A DNA stretch of 64,000 nt, taken from positions 496,001-560,000 of the forward strand of contig NZ_JAGGMQ010000001.1 in NCBI RefSeq assembly GCF_017875465.1, given 5' to 3'. Shown here piece after piece: positions 10,043-19,249 of this stretch; positions within the stretch are counted from its first letter, which is position 1; every line of letters starts with the position of its first letter. A program made the position numbers and the translations under genes. The notes below the pieces were generated by a model, which saw nothing but the letters and a program-made list of their open reading frames with translations, was not told the origin of the DNA and made no database searches. Origin of the DNA: Winslowiella toletana. GTDB taxonomy: Bacteria > Pseudomonadota > Gammaproteobacteria > Enterobacterales > Enterobacteriaceae.

Positions 10043-10064
10043 GGCCCGCCCTGGCAGGCGGGCC
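10043..10064 (-). promoter_or_regulatory. Intercistronic hairpin between phnD and phnE
   Basis: An 8-bp perfect stem (GGCCCGCC / GGCGGGCC) with loop CTGGCA follows the phnD stop. There is no U tract. It is positioned to protect the phnD message and lower phnE expression, as commonly found after binding-protein genes. Confidence 0.6.
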
Positions 10065-10071
10065 ACGGGGT

Positions 10072-11016
10072 TTAGCGGTCGCCTTTGGTCAGCTCACGTT
10101 TCATATCAATAATCTGCTGGTAATCCGCGACCGTCGCCGGGCCGATATGCTGCTTGCCACCCACCGCTTTCACGAAGCAGCTGTGGTTTTCTGTATCCAG
10201 CTTCTTAATCGCCGCGATCACTTTCTGCTTAAAGTCCGCCGGTAATTTATTGCTGACCAGCACCGGTCCGTTCGGGATCAACGGTGACTGCCAGATAATG
10301 CGGATCTGCTTCATCAGGTCCGGATGGTCCATACGGATCATGCGGGTGAACGCGCCGCTGGTATAGCCGGTGTTGTAGTCGCCAATCATTGAAGCCCAGG
10401 TTACGGCGCCTTCAAACTGGCCGTTTAACACGCCAAGCACGTCCTGCTCATGACCACCGGAGAAGGTGACGCTGCTAAAGGTGTTGTTGTATTTGTTATC
10501 GCTGCTGCCGCCAAACATCTGCTTAAAGGTCTGGTTCGGGATCAGGAAGCCGGAAGTGGAATCCGGATCCGCAAAACCAAAGGATTTGCCTTTCAGATCT
10601 TCCAGTTTTTGGTACGGACTGTCCGCTTTCACCACTACCACCGAGTGGTAGCCGCGCGACTGGTCGGTATCATCAACCACGATCCCCACCACATCGACCG
10701 CTTTCGGGTCCTTGATATACACCGACGCAAAAGAGGATGGCGACATACTCAGCACCATATCGATTTTACCGCCGAGCAGTCCCTGGATTACCCCTGAGTA
10801 GTCTGACGAGTTACGCAGTCTGGTATCGACGCTGAGTTCTTTATCGAAGAAATCTTTTACGCACTGGTTATCACCGATCTGCTGCGTGGCGTTCTGACCG
10901 CCCAGAATACCGAGGTTTAATTCTTTCGGTGCATCCGCTGCCACCGCGCTGAAAGTGATCGCTGCGCCGGTTAAGAGTGTTGCAAGACCCATGGTTTTTT
11001 TCATTGCTGTCGCCAT
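10072..11016 (-). CDS. phnD: Phosphonate-binding protein
   Basis: 314 residues with a signal peptide (core about residues 10-25, cleavage near AVAA). The mature protein has PhnD hallmarks: LNLGILGG at the start, FADPDSTSGFLIPNQ in the ligand-binding hinge, and KKLDTENHSCF. It captures phosphonates in the periplasm for the PhnE channel. The first ATG (11016) overlaps the phnC stop in TAATG; an ATG four codons later (11004) is a possible alternative. Lies between phnC and the two phnE genes. Confidence 0.93.
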   Translation of the reverse strand: MATAMKKTMGLATLLTGAAITFSAVAADAPKELNLGILGGQNATQQIGDNQCVKDFFDKELSVDTRLRNSSDYSGVIQGLLGGKIDMVLSMSPSSFASVYIKDPKAVDVVGIVVDDTDQSRGYHSVVVVKADSPYQKLEDLKGKSFGFADPDSTSGFLIPNQTFKQMFGGSSDNKYNNTFSSVTFSGGHEQDVLGVLNGQFEGAVTWASMIGDYNTGYTSGAFTRMIRMDHPDLMKQIRIIWQSPLIPNGPVLVSNKLPADFKQKVIAAIKKLDTENHSCFVKAVGGKQHIGPATVADYQQIIDMKRELTKGDR

Positions 11017-11849
11017 TAGTTAAGTTGACTGATTTCATCGCCATACAGCGTATGGAGAAGTGCTTCATTAAGCTGCGCGGGATGGCCATCAAACACGATG
11101 CGGCCATGTGCAATGCCAATTGCCCGCGTGCAGTACTCTTTCACCAGCTCGACCGAATGCAGGTTGACCATCACGCTGATGCCGTTATCACTGACCTGAC
11201 GCAGAACATCCATAATGCGTCGGGTGTTTTTCGGATCGAGTGACGCCACCGGCTCATCAGCCAGCAAGATTTTGGGGTTTTGCATCAGTGCGCGGCAGAT
11301 GGCCACGCGCTGCATCTGCCCGCCGGAGAGATTTTCCGCGCGCTGTAACGCCTGCGGCAGCATATTCAGCCACTGCAGTAAGGCGATGGCGCGGGCGCGG
11401 TCTTCGTCGGGGAAAATTTTGAAAAAGGATTTCAGCGTTGAGATCTGACTGAGACGCCCCAGCAGCACGTTGGTCAGCACATCAAGGCGCGGCACCAGAC
11501 AGAAGTCCTGGAAGATCATGCCGCATTCGCTACGCCACTGACGCAGCTGACGGCTGCTTAGCTTAACGATATCCTGCTGATCGCCCTGCTGGCGGTAATT
11601 GACAATCGACCCTTCGCTGGCGGGCAGCGTGCCGTTCAGCACATGCAGCAGGGTCGATTTACCCGCGCCGGAACGGCCCACCACCGCCACCAGTTCACCG
11701 GCATGCAGATCAAAATTGATATCCTGCAACACCGGTTGCCGGGCGGAATACGATTTGCCTAATCCCCGCACGGCGAGGACCTTTTGCTGCCGTACCGGCT
11801 GCAAGCGCACCTCAGTTTCAGGAGCGGATTTCAATAGTGCCTGTGCCAT
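11016..11849 (-). CDS. phnC: Phosphonate ABC transporter ATP-binding protein
   Basis: 277 residues. Walker A GRSGAGKS (58-65), signature [17 protein letters not shown], Walker [13 protein letters not shown] and the H-loop in NLHSVEL are all intact. It energises phosphonate import with PhnE. Slightly longer at the N terminus than the E. coli protein. It leads a separate transport unit: 103 bases and a candidate Pho box separate it from phnN upstream, so it may be transcribed independently of the C-P lyase genes. Confidence 0.93.
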   Translation of the reverse strand: MAQALLKSAPETEVRLQPVRQQKVLAVRGLGKSYSARQPVLQDINFDLHAGELVAVVGRSGAGKSTLLHVLNGTLPASEGSIVNYRQQGDQQDIVKLSSRQLRQWRSECGMIFQDFCLVPRLDVLTNVLLGRLSQISTLKSFFKIFPDEDRARAIALLQWLNMLPQALQRAENLSGGQMQRVAICRALMQNPKILLADEPVASLDPKNTRRIMDVLRQVSDNGISVMVNLHSVELVKEYCTRAIGIAHGRIVFDGHPAQLNEALLHTLYGDEISQLN

Positions 11850-11910
11850 ATTTTTATCCGTGTCTGGTCAGTGGGTTCATGGATTTGCACGCTTATTAAG
11901 GGCACGGGGT

Positions 11911-11928
11911 GTGAATCCCTGATGACAG
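11911..11928 (-). promoter_or_regulatory. Candidate Pho box upstream of phnC
   Basis: On the minus strand it reads CTGTCATCAGGGATTCAC. The first half is a perfect CTGTCAT and the second matches at 4 of 7 positions, with the correct 4-base spacer (11 of 14). A -10-like CTTAAT follows about 10 bases downstream, as expected for a PhoB promoter where the box replaces the -35. It would drive phnCDEE under phosphate starvation. Confidence 0.6.
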
Positions 11929-11952
11929 GCGGATGATAAAACGATGACGACG

Positions 11953-12492
11953 TTAAAAGTGCTGTGCCTCCAGCAGCGCGCGAAACTGGCGCAGGGTGTC
12001 ACTTAGCGCGCCATCATTATTCAGGCTGAGGCACGGTTCCGGCGCCCCCTGCTGCGCACGTTGCAGTCGCCGGGCAATCTCCGCTTCGCTTTCGCGCCCG
12101 CGCTGACGCAGACGTGTCGCCAGCACAGCCGGAGAGACCTGCAAACAGACGGGCAACAGCTGCCCGCCATAACGCTGACGGACGGCGCTCAGATGCAGCC
12201 GCGAGCCGTTAACCACCACATCAATACCCTGCGCCAGCCAGAGATCGATCTCGATCCCCAGCGCGTAATAGTGCTGATGCGCCTGCCAGTCGATAGCGAA
12301 CAGTCCCTTGCCGCGACGGCGCAGGAACTCTGTTTCACTGAGGGCAATATGGTTTTCGCCGCCCGCGTCAGCAGGCCGGGTGATATAACGGTGCGCCACC
12401 ATAATCCCTTCCGGCGGCTGCTCACGCAGCGCATTTAACAGGCTGTCCTTGCCGGAGCCGGAGGCGCCCATCAGCCAGATCAGCCTGGCCAT
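11953..12492 (-). CDS. phnN: Ribose 1,5-bisphosphokinase
   Basis: 179 residues, P-loop kinase of the guanylate-kinase-like fold with Walker A GASGSGKD (9-16). PhnN phosphorylates ribose 1,5-bisphosphate to PRPP, recycling the product of the C-P lyase pathway. The start codon overlaps the phnM stop in TGATG. It is the last gene of the interrupted phnFGHIJKLMN unit. Confidence 0.9.
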   Translation of the reverse strand: MARLIWLMGASGSGKDSLLNALREQPPEGIMVAHRYITRPADAGGENHIALSETEFLRRRGKGLFAIDWQAHQHYYALGIEIDLWLAQGIDVVVNGSRLHLSAVRQRYGGQLLPVCLQVSPAVLATRLRQRGRESEAEIARRLQRAQQGAPEPCLSLNNDGALSDTLRQFRALLEAQHF

Positions 12493-13628
12493 CAGTACAC
12501 CGTCCTGCCCTGCGCCCAGACATGGCGAATATGCACATGGCCATGGTCGGTATGCGCCAGCAACAAATCGGCGCGCTTGCCTTCGGCAATGACGCCACGG
12601 TCGTTAAGCTGCAAGGCGGCGGACGGATTGGCGGTAACCAGCGCCACGGCGCGCGGCAGGTCGTAGCTGTTGGTTTCATCCTGCGCCAGACGGAAGGTGG
12701 CATCCAGCAGGCTGGCCGGATAGTAGTCGGATGACAGAATATCCAGCAGGCCGCACTGCGCCAGACGGTGCGCCGCAACATTGCCGGAGTGCGAACCGCC
12801 GCGCACAATATTTGGCGCGCCCATCAGGATCTGTAACCCCAGCTCACGCGAGCGCCGGGCGGCAATTTCGCTGGTCGGGAATTCGGCAATGACGCTGCCA
12901 ATGGCATGTGACTCGTCGACGTGGGCAGCGGTGGCGTCATCATGGCTGGCCAGTGCAATACCCTGCTCGCGACACAGCGCGGAAATCGCCGCGCGATTCG
13001 GCTGCGACCAGCGCTGCGCCAGCGCGATCTGCTGCTCTTCATATGCCGCCATTTCGCTGTCGTTGAGCTGATATTTGCCCTGGAAGTAGGTGCGATAACT
13101 CTCCAGCGAGGTGTACTGACGCTGGCCCGGCGAATGGTCCATCAGCGATACCAGCGACAGTCCCGGCGTCGCTTTTAACTGCTCAAACAGCGCCAGCGTG
13201 CCGTCGAAAGGCAGTTCACAGCGCAGATGGATACGGTGCTCGGCGCGGTTCAGCCCGAGGCGCTGGCTGTGAGTAATCGCATCCAGCATTTTAGTCAGAT
13301 TATCGAGACGGTGGCCGCCGTCACGCACATCACCGACGCCAATCGCATCCAGCACGGTGGTGATGCCGCTGGTGATCATCAGCGCATCGTGGCTGCTCAT
13401 CGCCGAATGGGCGGGCCAGTCGACTTTGGGACGCGGCGTAAAGCATTTGTCGAGATTATCGGTATGCAGTTCCACCAGCCCCGGCAGTAAAAAACCGCCT
13501 TCGCCATCCAGCGCCGCAGGCAGCTGACTGACCGAGTCGCTAAAGCTGCGGATTATGCCGTCGCGCATCTCCAGCGAACCGCTGACAACCTCGTTTTCCA
13601 GCACCAGCCGGACATTATTGATGATCAT
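12492..13628 (-). CDS. phnM: Alpha-D-ribose 1-methylphosphonate 5-triphosphate diphosphatase
   Basis: 378 residues, the same length as E. coli PhnM. Amidohydrolase fold: metal ligands in [10 protein letters not shown] (H55, D57), plus LMDHSPGQ and [11 protein letters not shown]. It removes pyrophosphate from the ribose triphosphonate intermediate. Overlaps the end of phnL by 14 bases and the start of phnN. Confidence 0.93.
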   Translation of the reverse strand: MIINNVRLVLENEVVSGSLEMRDGIIRSFSDSVSQLPAALDGEGGFLLPGLVELHTDNLDKCFTPRPKVDWPAHSAMSSHDALMITSGITTVLDAIGVGDVRDGGHRLDNLTKMLDAITHSQRLGLNRAEHRIHLRCELPFDGTLALFEQLKATPGLSLVSLMDHSPGQRQYTSLESYRTYFQGKYQLNDSEMAAYEEQQIALAQRWSQPNRAAISALCREQGIALASHDDATAAHVDESHAIGSVIAEFPTSEIAARRSRELGLQILMGAPNIVRGGSHSGNVAAHRLAQCGLLDILSSDYYPASLLDATFRLAQDETNSYDLPRAVALVTANPSAALQLNDRGVIAEGKRADLLLAHTDHGHVHIRHVWAQGRTVY

Positions 13629-14328
13629 ATGCGCGCTCCTGGGCGGCGGGTAACATCAGATGCAGACGATCGGCAACCCGTTCGCGCACCGTTTTATCAT
13701 GGAAAATACCAACGATCGCCGCACCGCGTTCGCGGGCTTCTTCGATCAGTTGCACCACTGCCGCGCTGTTGCTGCTGTCGAGCGACGCGGTAGGTTCATC
13801 CAGCAGTAAAATTGGATAGTCAGCGATAAAACCGCGCGCAATATTGACGCGCTGCTGTTCTCCGCCGGAAAAAGTAGATGGCGCCAGCGACCAGAGGCGC
13901 TGCGGCACATTCAGGCGTGACAGCAGATGACGCGCCCGCGCTTCGCAGATTGACCGTTCCACACCGCGCTCCAGCAGCGGCTGCATCACCACTTCCAGTG
14001 TAGAGATACGCGGAATCACGCGCAAAAACTGGCTGACCCAGCCGATCGTCTCGCGGCGCACCGCCAGGATCTGCCGCGCGGGCGCGCTCACCAGGTCAAT
14101 CCATTGCTGCTGATGACGCAGCCAGATATGACCGCTTTCCGGCAGGTAGTTGCCATACAGCGAACGCAGCAGCGTCGATTTGCCGCTGCCGGACTGACCG
14201 TCCAGCACCACGCATTCGCCCGCATCAACCGTAAAACTGGTCTCACGCAGTACCGGCAACACCACGCCATGCTGATTATGCAGCACAAAAGTTTTACTGA
14301 GATTCTCAACCCGAAGTTGTGTATTCAT
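13615..14328 (-). CDS. phnL: C-P lyase system ATP-binding protein PhnL
   Basis: 237 residues from the ATG at 14328 ([14 protein letters not shown]). An upstream in-frame ATG at 14364 lies inside the insertion sequence and is not native. Walker A GQSGSGKS (44-51), signature [14 protein letters not shown] and Walker [12 protein letters not shown] are present. PhnL belongs to the C-P lyase machinery. The IS ends only 9 bases before the start codon, so the original leader, including a GAGG and AGAG, has been displaced and the present ribosome site is poor. Expression may be reduced. Confidence 0.93.
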   Translation of the reverse strand: MNTQLRVENLSKTFVLHNQHGVVLPVLRETSFTVDAGECVVLDGQSGSGKSTLLRSLYGNYLPESGHIWLRHQQQWIDLVSAPARQILAVRRETIGWVSQFLRVIPRISTLEVVMQPLLERGVERSICEARARHLLSRLNVPQRLWSLAPSTFSGGEQQRVNIARGFIADYPILLLDEPTASLDSSNSAAVVQLIEEARERGAAIVGIFHDKTVRERVADRLHLMLPAAQERAYDHQ

Positions 14329-14416
14329 CACTTGTCTTGTAAGTATCCCGATAAAACGGTCCATTCACTTTTAGAGATCTTCCGACATACTGATTATGTC
14401 CTCTGAGGAGATCGCC

Positions 14417-14683
14417 ATGCGTAAAGCCCGATTCACCGAACACCAGATCATTGCCGTTCTGAAGTCTGTCGAAGCCGGACGTACCGTTAAGGACGTCTGC
14501 CGCGAAGCGGCAATATCCGAAGCCAGCTATTACAACTGGAAAGCAAAGTACGGCGGAATGGAGGCTTCAGATATCAAAAAGATGAAAGATCTTGAAGACG
14601 AGAATCGTCGCCTGAAGCAGATGTTCGCCGACCTGAGTCTGGAATGCCGGGCGCTGAAGGACGTTATCGAAAAAAAGCTCTAA
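14417..14683 (+). CDS. IS407-like transposase OrfA
   Basis: 88 residues from the ATG at 14417 (GAGGAG at 14405-14410). N-terminal helix-turn-helix (FTEHQIIAVLKSVEAG, then SEASYYNWKAKYGG) binds the element ends. The C-terminal heptad segment DLEDENRRLKQMFADLSLE is a leucine-zipper-like multimerisation region. It ends in A AAA AAG CTC TAA, a slippery site, and overlaps orfB by 40 bases. Confidence 0.93.
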   Translation: MRKARFTEHQIIAVLKSVEAGRTVKDVCREAAISEASYYNWKAKYGGMEASDIKKMKDLEDENRRLKQMFADLSLECRALKDVIEKKL

Positions 14684-15528
14684 AACCAGCGATAAAGCGG
14701 GAGCTTGTCAGCTATCTGACTGCACAATTTTCCATGAGCATCCGCCAGGCATGCAGGACAGTATCGCTGAGCAGGACGGTGTATTTTTATCAGCCCGATA
14801 CCCGGCGTGATGAACCGGTGATCCTGGCGCTGACTGAACTGGCAGAACGCTATCCGCGATACGGATTTAAGAAGCTTTTTCAGGTACTTCGCAGGCAGGG
14901 TAACGCCTGGAATCATAAGCGTGTTCACCGGATTTACTGCCTGCTGAAACTCAATTTTCGCCGCAAGGGGAAACAACGTCTTCCGGTGCGCAATCCGGCT
15001 CCTCTGGCAACGCCGGAAGCACTCAACCAGAGCTGGTCGATTGATTTTATGCACGACGCGCTGACATGTGGGCGACGTTTTCGGACTTTCAACGTCGTGG
15101 ATGATTTTAACCGTGAGGCTCTGGCCATAGAAATTGACCTGAATATCCCGGCGCAGCGGGTTGTGCGGGTGCTGGACAGGATAGTGGCAAACCGTGGATA
15201 TCCGCTGAAGATGCGGATGGATAACGGCCCGGAGCTGATATCACTGGCTCTGGCACAATGGGCTGAGGACCATGGCGTGATGCTGGAATTTATCAGGCCA
15301 GGCAAACCGACACAGAATGCCTTTATCGAACGCTTTAACCGGACGTACCGGACAGAAATCCTGGATTTTTATCTGTTCAGAACGCTGAATGAAGCACGGG
15401 AAATCACAGAGCGCTGGCTGACGGAATACAACAGCGAGCGGCCTCATGAATCCCTGAATAACCTGACGCCGGAAGAATACCGGCTGATGGCTGAAAAACC
15501 GGAACTCTCAAAAAGTGTGTGGAACTAA
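14644..15528 (+). CDS. IS407-like transposase OrfB, DDE integrase core
   Basis: In the -1 frame relative to orfA. The active product is probably the OrfAB fusion (14417-15528) made by -1 slippage; the 294-residue frame begins before the slip point. The rve integrase core shows the three catalytic acids: D in SIDFMHD, D in RMDNGPE, and E in NAFIERFN followed by YRTE. The end LTPEEYRLMAEKPE is typical for the family. No stop or truncation, so the element may still be active. Confidence 0.93.
   Translation: MPGAEGRYRKKALKPAIKRELVSYLTAQFSMSIRQACRTVSLSRTVYFYQPDTRRDEPVILALTELAERYPRYGFKKLFQVLRRQGNAWNHKRVHRIYCLLKLNFRRKGKQRLPVRNPAPLATPEALNQSWSIDFMHDALTCGRRFRTFNVVDDFNREALAIEIDLNIPAQRVVRVLDRIVANRGYPLKMRMDNGPELISLALAQWAEDHGVMLEFIRPGKPTQNAFIERFNRTYRTEILDFYLFRTLNEAREITERWLTEYNSERPHESLNNLTPEEYRLMAEKPELSKSVWN
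14671..14677 (+). promoter_or_regulatory. Programmed -1 frameshift site (A AAA AAG)
   Basis: The heptamer A AAA AAG sits in the orfA frame as GAA AAA AAG, two codons before the orfA stop. Slipping back one base gives K-K-A-L-K-P and joins OrfA to OrfB. Confidence 0.85.
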
Positions 15529-15553
15529 AACAGGTATGCTTACAGTCTCTGCC

Positions 15554-16315
15554 TCAACTCAATACCGACGACACCAGTAACTGGGTATAGGGATGGTGCG
15601 GATCGTCCAGCACCCGATCGGTCAGCCCGCTCTCCACCACCCGCCCCTGCTTCATCACCAGCAGACGGTGCGCCAGCAGACGTGCGACGCCCAGATCGTG
15701 CGTCACAATCACCACCGCCAGATTCAGTTCGCGCACCAGGGTGCGCAGCAGATCCAGCAGACGCGCCTGCACCGAGACATCCAGCCCGCCGGTCGGCTCA
15801 TCCATAAACACCACGCGCGGATGCGTCACCAGGTTGCGCGCAATCTGCAAACGCTGCTGCATGCCGCCAGAAAAGGTCGTCGGCAGATCGTCGAGGCGCT
15901 CCACCGGGATCTCCACATCCTGCAACCACTGGCTGGCGCGCTGGCGAATATCGCCGTAATGGCGCTCACCGACCGCCATCAGGCGCTCACCGATATTGCC
16001 GCCCGCCGACACCTGCGGTCGCAGGCCATCCAGCGGATGCTGATGCACCACGCCCCATTCGGTACGCAGCAAGCGACGGCGTTCACTTTCACTTAACGCA
16101 TACAGTTCATTTCCCTGATACAGAATGCTGCCCTGCTGCGGCGTCAGACGCGCGGAAATCGCCTGTAACAGGGTGGTTTTGCCGGAGCCGGACTCACCGA
16201 CAATCCCCAGCACTTCACCGGGATACAGCTCAAATGACACCTGCTCAAAGCCTTTGCCCGGCGCGTAGAGATGCGTCAGGTTATCCACTGCAAGCAGCGG
16301 TTGTTCACTGTTCAT
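15554..16315 (-). CDS. phnK: C-P lyase system ATP-binding protein PhnK
   Basis: 253 residues from the ATG at 16315; the longer upstream frame overlaps phnJ and lacks similarity. Walker A GESGSGKTT (40-48), signature TFSGGMQQRLQIARN, Walker B VVFMDEPTGGLD. PhnK docks on the PhnGHIJ core complex. The C terminus YTQLLVSSVLS is complete, so the adjacent IS has not damaged it. It starts inside the 3' end of phnJ. Confidence 0.94.
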   Translation of the reverse strand: MNSEQPLLAVDNLTHLYAPGKGFEQVSFELYPGEVLGIVGESGSGKTTLLQAISARLTPQQGSILYQGNELYALSESERRRLLRTEWGVVHQHPLDGLRPQVSAGGNIGERLMAVGERHYGDIRQRASQWLQDVEIPVERLDDLPTTFSGGMQQRLQIARNLVTHPRVVFMDEPTGGLDVSVQARLLDLLRTLVRELNLAVVIVTHDLGVARLLAHRLLVMKQGRVVESGLTDRVLDDPHHPYTQLLVSSVLS

Positions 16316-17153
16316 CGGTTGTTTCCTGCTGCTGACGGCAAAAATCGGTATCGGAACAGACAAACATGCGTGTACCGCTATCATCCATCACCACTTCATC
16401 AAGATAGCTGACATGCGAGCCACAGATCGCGCAGGGCTGATCCCACTGCTGCACGCTAAACGGATGGTCATCGAAATCGAGACTTTCCACTTTGCAGTAG
16501 GGCGGCAAGGCATAGATGCGTTTTTCGCGACCGGCACCGAACAGTTGCAGCGCCGGCATCATATGCATTTTCGGATTATCGAATTTCGGGATCGGCGACG
16601 GATCCATCACATAGCGATCGTTGACTTTTACCGGGTAGGCGTAGGTGGTGGCGATATGGCCGTAACGGGCAATATCCTCATACAGTTTCACCTGCATAAT
16701 GCCGTACTCTTCCAGCGCGTGCATTTTGCGCGTTTCGGTTTCGCGCGGTTCGATAAAACGCAGCGGCTCCGGAATCGGCACCTGATAAATCAGAATCTGA
16801 TCTTCGCTTAACGGGGTTTCCGGAATACGGTGGCGGGTCTGGATCAGGGTGGCGTCGGCGGTGCGCTCGGTGGTCGCCGCACCGCTGACGCGCTGGAAGA
16901 AGCGGCGAATCGATACCGCGTTGGTGGTATCGTCCGCGCCCTGATCAATCACTTTCAGTACATCATGCTGACCAATAATACTGGCGGTTAGCTGAATACC
17001 GCCGGTGCCCCAGCCATACGGCATCGGCATTTCGCGTCCGCCAAACGGCACCTGAAAACCGGGGATCGCCACCGCTTTCAGGATCGCGCGGCGTATCACG
17101 CGCTTGCTTTGCTCATCAAGGTAACCGGGATTATAGCCGATCAACTCACTCAT
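16305..17153 (-). CDS. phnJ: Carbon-phosphorus lyase, radical SAM subunit
   Basis: 282 residues. It cleaves the C-P bond of ribose 1-alkylphosphonate 5-phosphate with a 4Fe-4S cluster and S-adenosylmethionine. The three cluster cysteines fall at C241, C244 and C266 and the thiyl-radical cysteine at C272; the glycyl-radical position G32 is present in PGFQVPFG. These match the known E. coli positions, so the enzyme should be active. Overlaps phnK (11 bases) and phnI. Confidence 0.96.
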   Translation of the reverse strand: MSELIGYNPGYLDEQSKRVIRRAILKAVAIPGFQVPFGGREMPMPYGWGTGGIQLTASIIGQHDVLKVIDQGADDTTNAVSIRRFFQRVSGAATTERTADATLIQTRHRIPETPLSEDQILIYQVPIPEPLRFIEPRETETRKMHALEEYGIMQVKLYEDIARYGHIATTYAYPVKVNDRYVMDPSPIPKFDNPKMHMMPALQLFGAGREKRIYALPPYCKVESLDFDDHPFSVQQWDQPCAICGSHVSYLDEVVMDDSGTRMFVCSDTDFCRQQQETTDEQ

Positions 17154-18225
17154 CGTTTTTGCACTCCTGACGGGTGTTACGCAGCCGCTTCAGCAGTTCC
17201 AGTTCGGCCTGGAAATCGACGTAATGCGGTAATTTAAGGTGCGAGACAAAACCGGCGGCTTCAACGTTGTCGGCATGGGATAAGACAAACTCTTCGTCCT
17301 GCGCCGGACTGGTGATGCGCTCCTGATATTCGGCAGTCTGCAATGCACGATCCACCAGCGCCATCGCCATCGCCTTGCGCTCCGCACGACCAAATACCAG
17401 CCCGTAACCACGGGTAAAATGCGGCGGTTGATCGTCCGGCACGGTAAAGCCATTGACCATTTCACACTCGGTCAGCAGGATTTCGCCAATCTCCAGCGTA
17501 AAGCCCAGCTCTTCTGGCTCGATTTCTACCGTGATAGCGCCAGTACGAATTTCACCGGCAAACGGATGATTACGTCCGTAGCCGCGCTGCGTCGAATAGC
17601 CGAGCGCCAGCAGAAAACCTTCATCACCGCGCACCAGCTGTTGCAGCCGCGCGGATCGCGGTGACGGATAAGCAGGCGGTTCGCGGGTAATATCCAGCGG
17701 CTCGCTGCCATCATCCAGCTCCTGCGCCGCTAACCCTTCGCGGGTCATCAGCTCAAACATATGCGGACAGCGACCGTCCAGCGGCTGATCGGCACGCGGC
17801 GCGGCAGGCGCCTCGCCATTGGCCAGTAAGGTAAAATCGAGCAGACGGTGGGTGTAATCGTAAGTCGGCCCCAGCAGCTGGCCACCCGGCAGATCTTTGT
17901 AAACCGCCGAGATACGGCGTTCAAGGCGCATCTCGCCAGTGGCCAGCGGCAGGCTGTCGGCCAGTCGCGGCAGCGTGGTGCGGTAGGCGCGCAGCAGGAA
18001 AATCGCTTCCACCAGATCGCCACTGGCCTGCTTAATCGCCAGCGCCGCCAGCTGACGGTCATAAATACCGCCCTCGGTCATCACCCGATCCACCGCCAGC
18101 CCCAGCTGTTGTTCGATCTGCTGACACTCCAGCTCTGCCTGCTGTGGGTCGCCACGTCGCAGGCTCTCCTGCAACTGATGGGCATTGGCTATCGCTTTTT
18201 CGCCCCCTTTAACTGCGACGTACAT
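17146..18225 (-). CDS. phnI: C-P lyase core complex subunit PhnI
   Basis: 359 residues from the ATG at 18225, which overlaps the phnH stop in TGATG and has GGAGG 7 bases upstream; a GTG two codons earlier is less likely. With PhnG, PhnH and PhnL it installs the phosphonate on ribose from ATP. Conserved blocks include MYVAVKGGEKAI, AVYKDLPGGQLLGPTYDYTH and STQRGYGRNHPFAGEIR. Cytosolic. Confidence 0.95.
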   Translation of the reverse strand: MYVAVKGGEKAIANAHQLQESLRRGDPQQAELECQQIEQQLGLAVDRVMTEGGIYDRQLAALAIKQASGDLVEAIFLLRAYRTTLPRLADSLPLATGEMRLERRISAVYKDLPGGQLLGPTYDYTHRLLDFTLLANGEAPAAPRADQPLDGRCPHMFELMTREGLAAQELDDGSEPLDITREPPAYPSPRSARLQQLVRGDEGFLLALGYSTQRGYGRNHPFAGEIRTGAITVEIEPEELGFTLEIGEILLTECEMVNGFTVPDDQPPHFTRGYGLVFGRAERKAMAMALVDRALQTAEYQERITSPAQDEEFVLSHADNVEAAGFVSHLKLPHYVDFQAELELLKRLRNTRQECKNDE

Positions 18226-18800
18226 CAGCACACCTCCACTTGGGTGGTACGCGGCAGCGCCATCATCGCCTGGCCACAGGTAAAGATCAGGTCGATACCC
18301 TGCGGGAAACGCTGCTGGCGTTCGCGTAGCGCCTGCACTACGCGCTCCGGCAGCTGCGGCGCAATGGCACGCGTCTCCATCAGGCCGGGACCGCGCAGGC
18401 GCAGCGTCAGCCCGCCATTCAGTGACGGCACTTCAATAATTACCGTGGTGCTCTTTTCCGGCGTCATATCGTCACCGGGGGCAAAACAGTGTGGATCGAT
18501 TGCTGAGTGTGCATGCAGTAAAGCAAAAGGCGCATCGTGGCGATCGGTGACTGTCGCGCCGGTATGAAAGCGCAAATTAGAGAGCAGCACCTCATCGTGC
18601 AGCGCGTCATCCAGCCAGAGCGGGGTTTCGCGATCGACCAGCGTCAGCAATACCGAGGTTGCCGCAGGCGAAATCGCGCCCCAGCCATGCTGCATCGGCA
18701 GCGAGACCATGACGCCAGGTTCGCTCATCGCCTTCAGAATGCGGCGGAAAGCGTGCTGCGCATCGGCCACCGGATGGTTAAAACTTGCCAGTAACGTCAT
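18225..18800 (-). CDS. phnH: C-P lyase core complex subunit PhnH
   Basis: 191 residues, close to the E. coli length (194). N-terminal FNHPVADAQHAFRRILKAMSEPG and the GLTLRLRGPGL core are typical. Structural partner of PhnG, PhnI and PhnJ. Its start overlaps the phnG stop in TAATG and its stop overlaps the phnI start. Confidence 0.94.
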   Translation of the reverse strand: MTLLASFNHPVADAQHAFRRILKAMSEPGVMVSLPMQHGWGAISPAATSVLLTLVDRETPLWLDDALHDEVLLSNLRFHTGATVTDRHDAPFALLHAHSAIDPHCFAPGDDMTPEKSTTVIIEVPSLNGGLTLRLRGPGLMETRAIAPQLPERVVQALRERQQRFPQGIDLIFTCGQAMMALPRTTQVEVC

Positions 18801-19246
18801 TAATTATCTCCCCGAACCAGGGTAAAGAAATCCACGCGACTGCTGGCGATTTCACGCGAGCGCAGTTGCTGCTGCTCCGCGCGTGCCGCCGCCAGCGGCG
18901 TGATCAGATGCTGTTGCAACAATTGGTGGGTTTCCTGCTGTTGCAGTAAGCCGTCAATCAGCGCGCAGCGCTCGGCGTGCGCTTTGTCGCGTCCGGCGAT
19001 ATAGCTGTAGCCACAGGTGCCATCCGCCAGGCGGATCACCGCACGCGTCACGGTCATATCGCCGAGGATAAAGCGTTTACCGCTGCCCCCCATCCGCCCC
19101 TGCAAACGGGTTAAGCCGGTTTCGGCAGCGCGTAACAGTTCATAGTGCGGTTGCAACTTCAGCGCCTGCCAGTGCTGTTCCAGCTGCTGCGGCTGGCTGT
19201 GCGCCAGCACCGACAGCCAGTGTTGACGTGCTTTTAACGCTTCCAT
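18800..19246 (-). CDS. phnG: C-P lyase core complex subunit PhnG
   Basis: 148 residues (150 in E. coli). Contains WLSVLAHSQPQQLEQ near the N terminus and the conserved GRMGGSGKRFILGDMTVTR, followed by YIAGRDKAHAERCALIDGLLQ. Forms the PhnGHIJ complex. It starts 3 bases after phnF ends. Confidence 0.94.
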   Translation of the reverse strand: MEALKARQHWLSVLAHSQPQQLEQHWQALKLQPHYELLRAAETGLTRLQGRMGGSGKRFILGDMTVTRAVIRLADGTCGYSYIAGRDKAHAERCALIDGLLQQQETHQLLQQHLITPLAAARAEQQQLRSREIASSRVDFFTLVRGDN

Positions 19247-19249
19247 TGA

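Larger units (their letters stand above)
14338..15544 (+). mobile_element. IS3-family insertion sequence, IS407-like group, intact
   Basis: 1207 bases. Imperfect terminal inverted repeats begin TGTAAG at the left end and, read inward on the other strand, TGTAAG at the right end, with further matches over about 38 bases. It is flanked by a 4-bp direct repeat GTCT (14334-14337 and 15545-15548), the duplication size typical of the IS407 group. It carries overlapping orfA and orfB with a frameshift site. It lies between the phnK stop and the phnL start, opposite to phn transcription. Confidence 0.92.

Noticed and set aside
14329..14364. Start of phnL 12 codons further upstream
   Set aside because: These codons come from the end of the insertion sequence and arose by the insertion.
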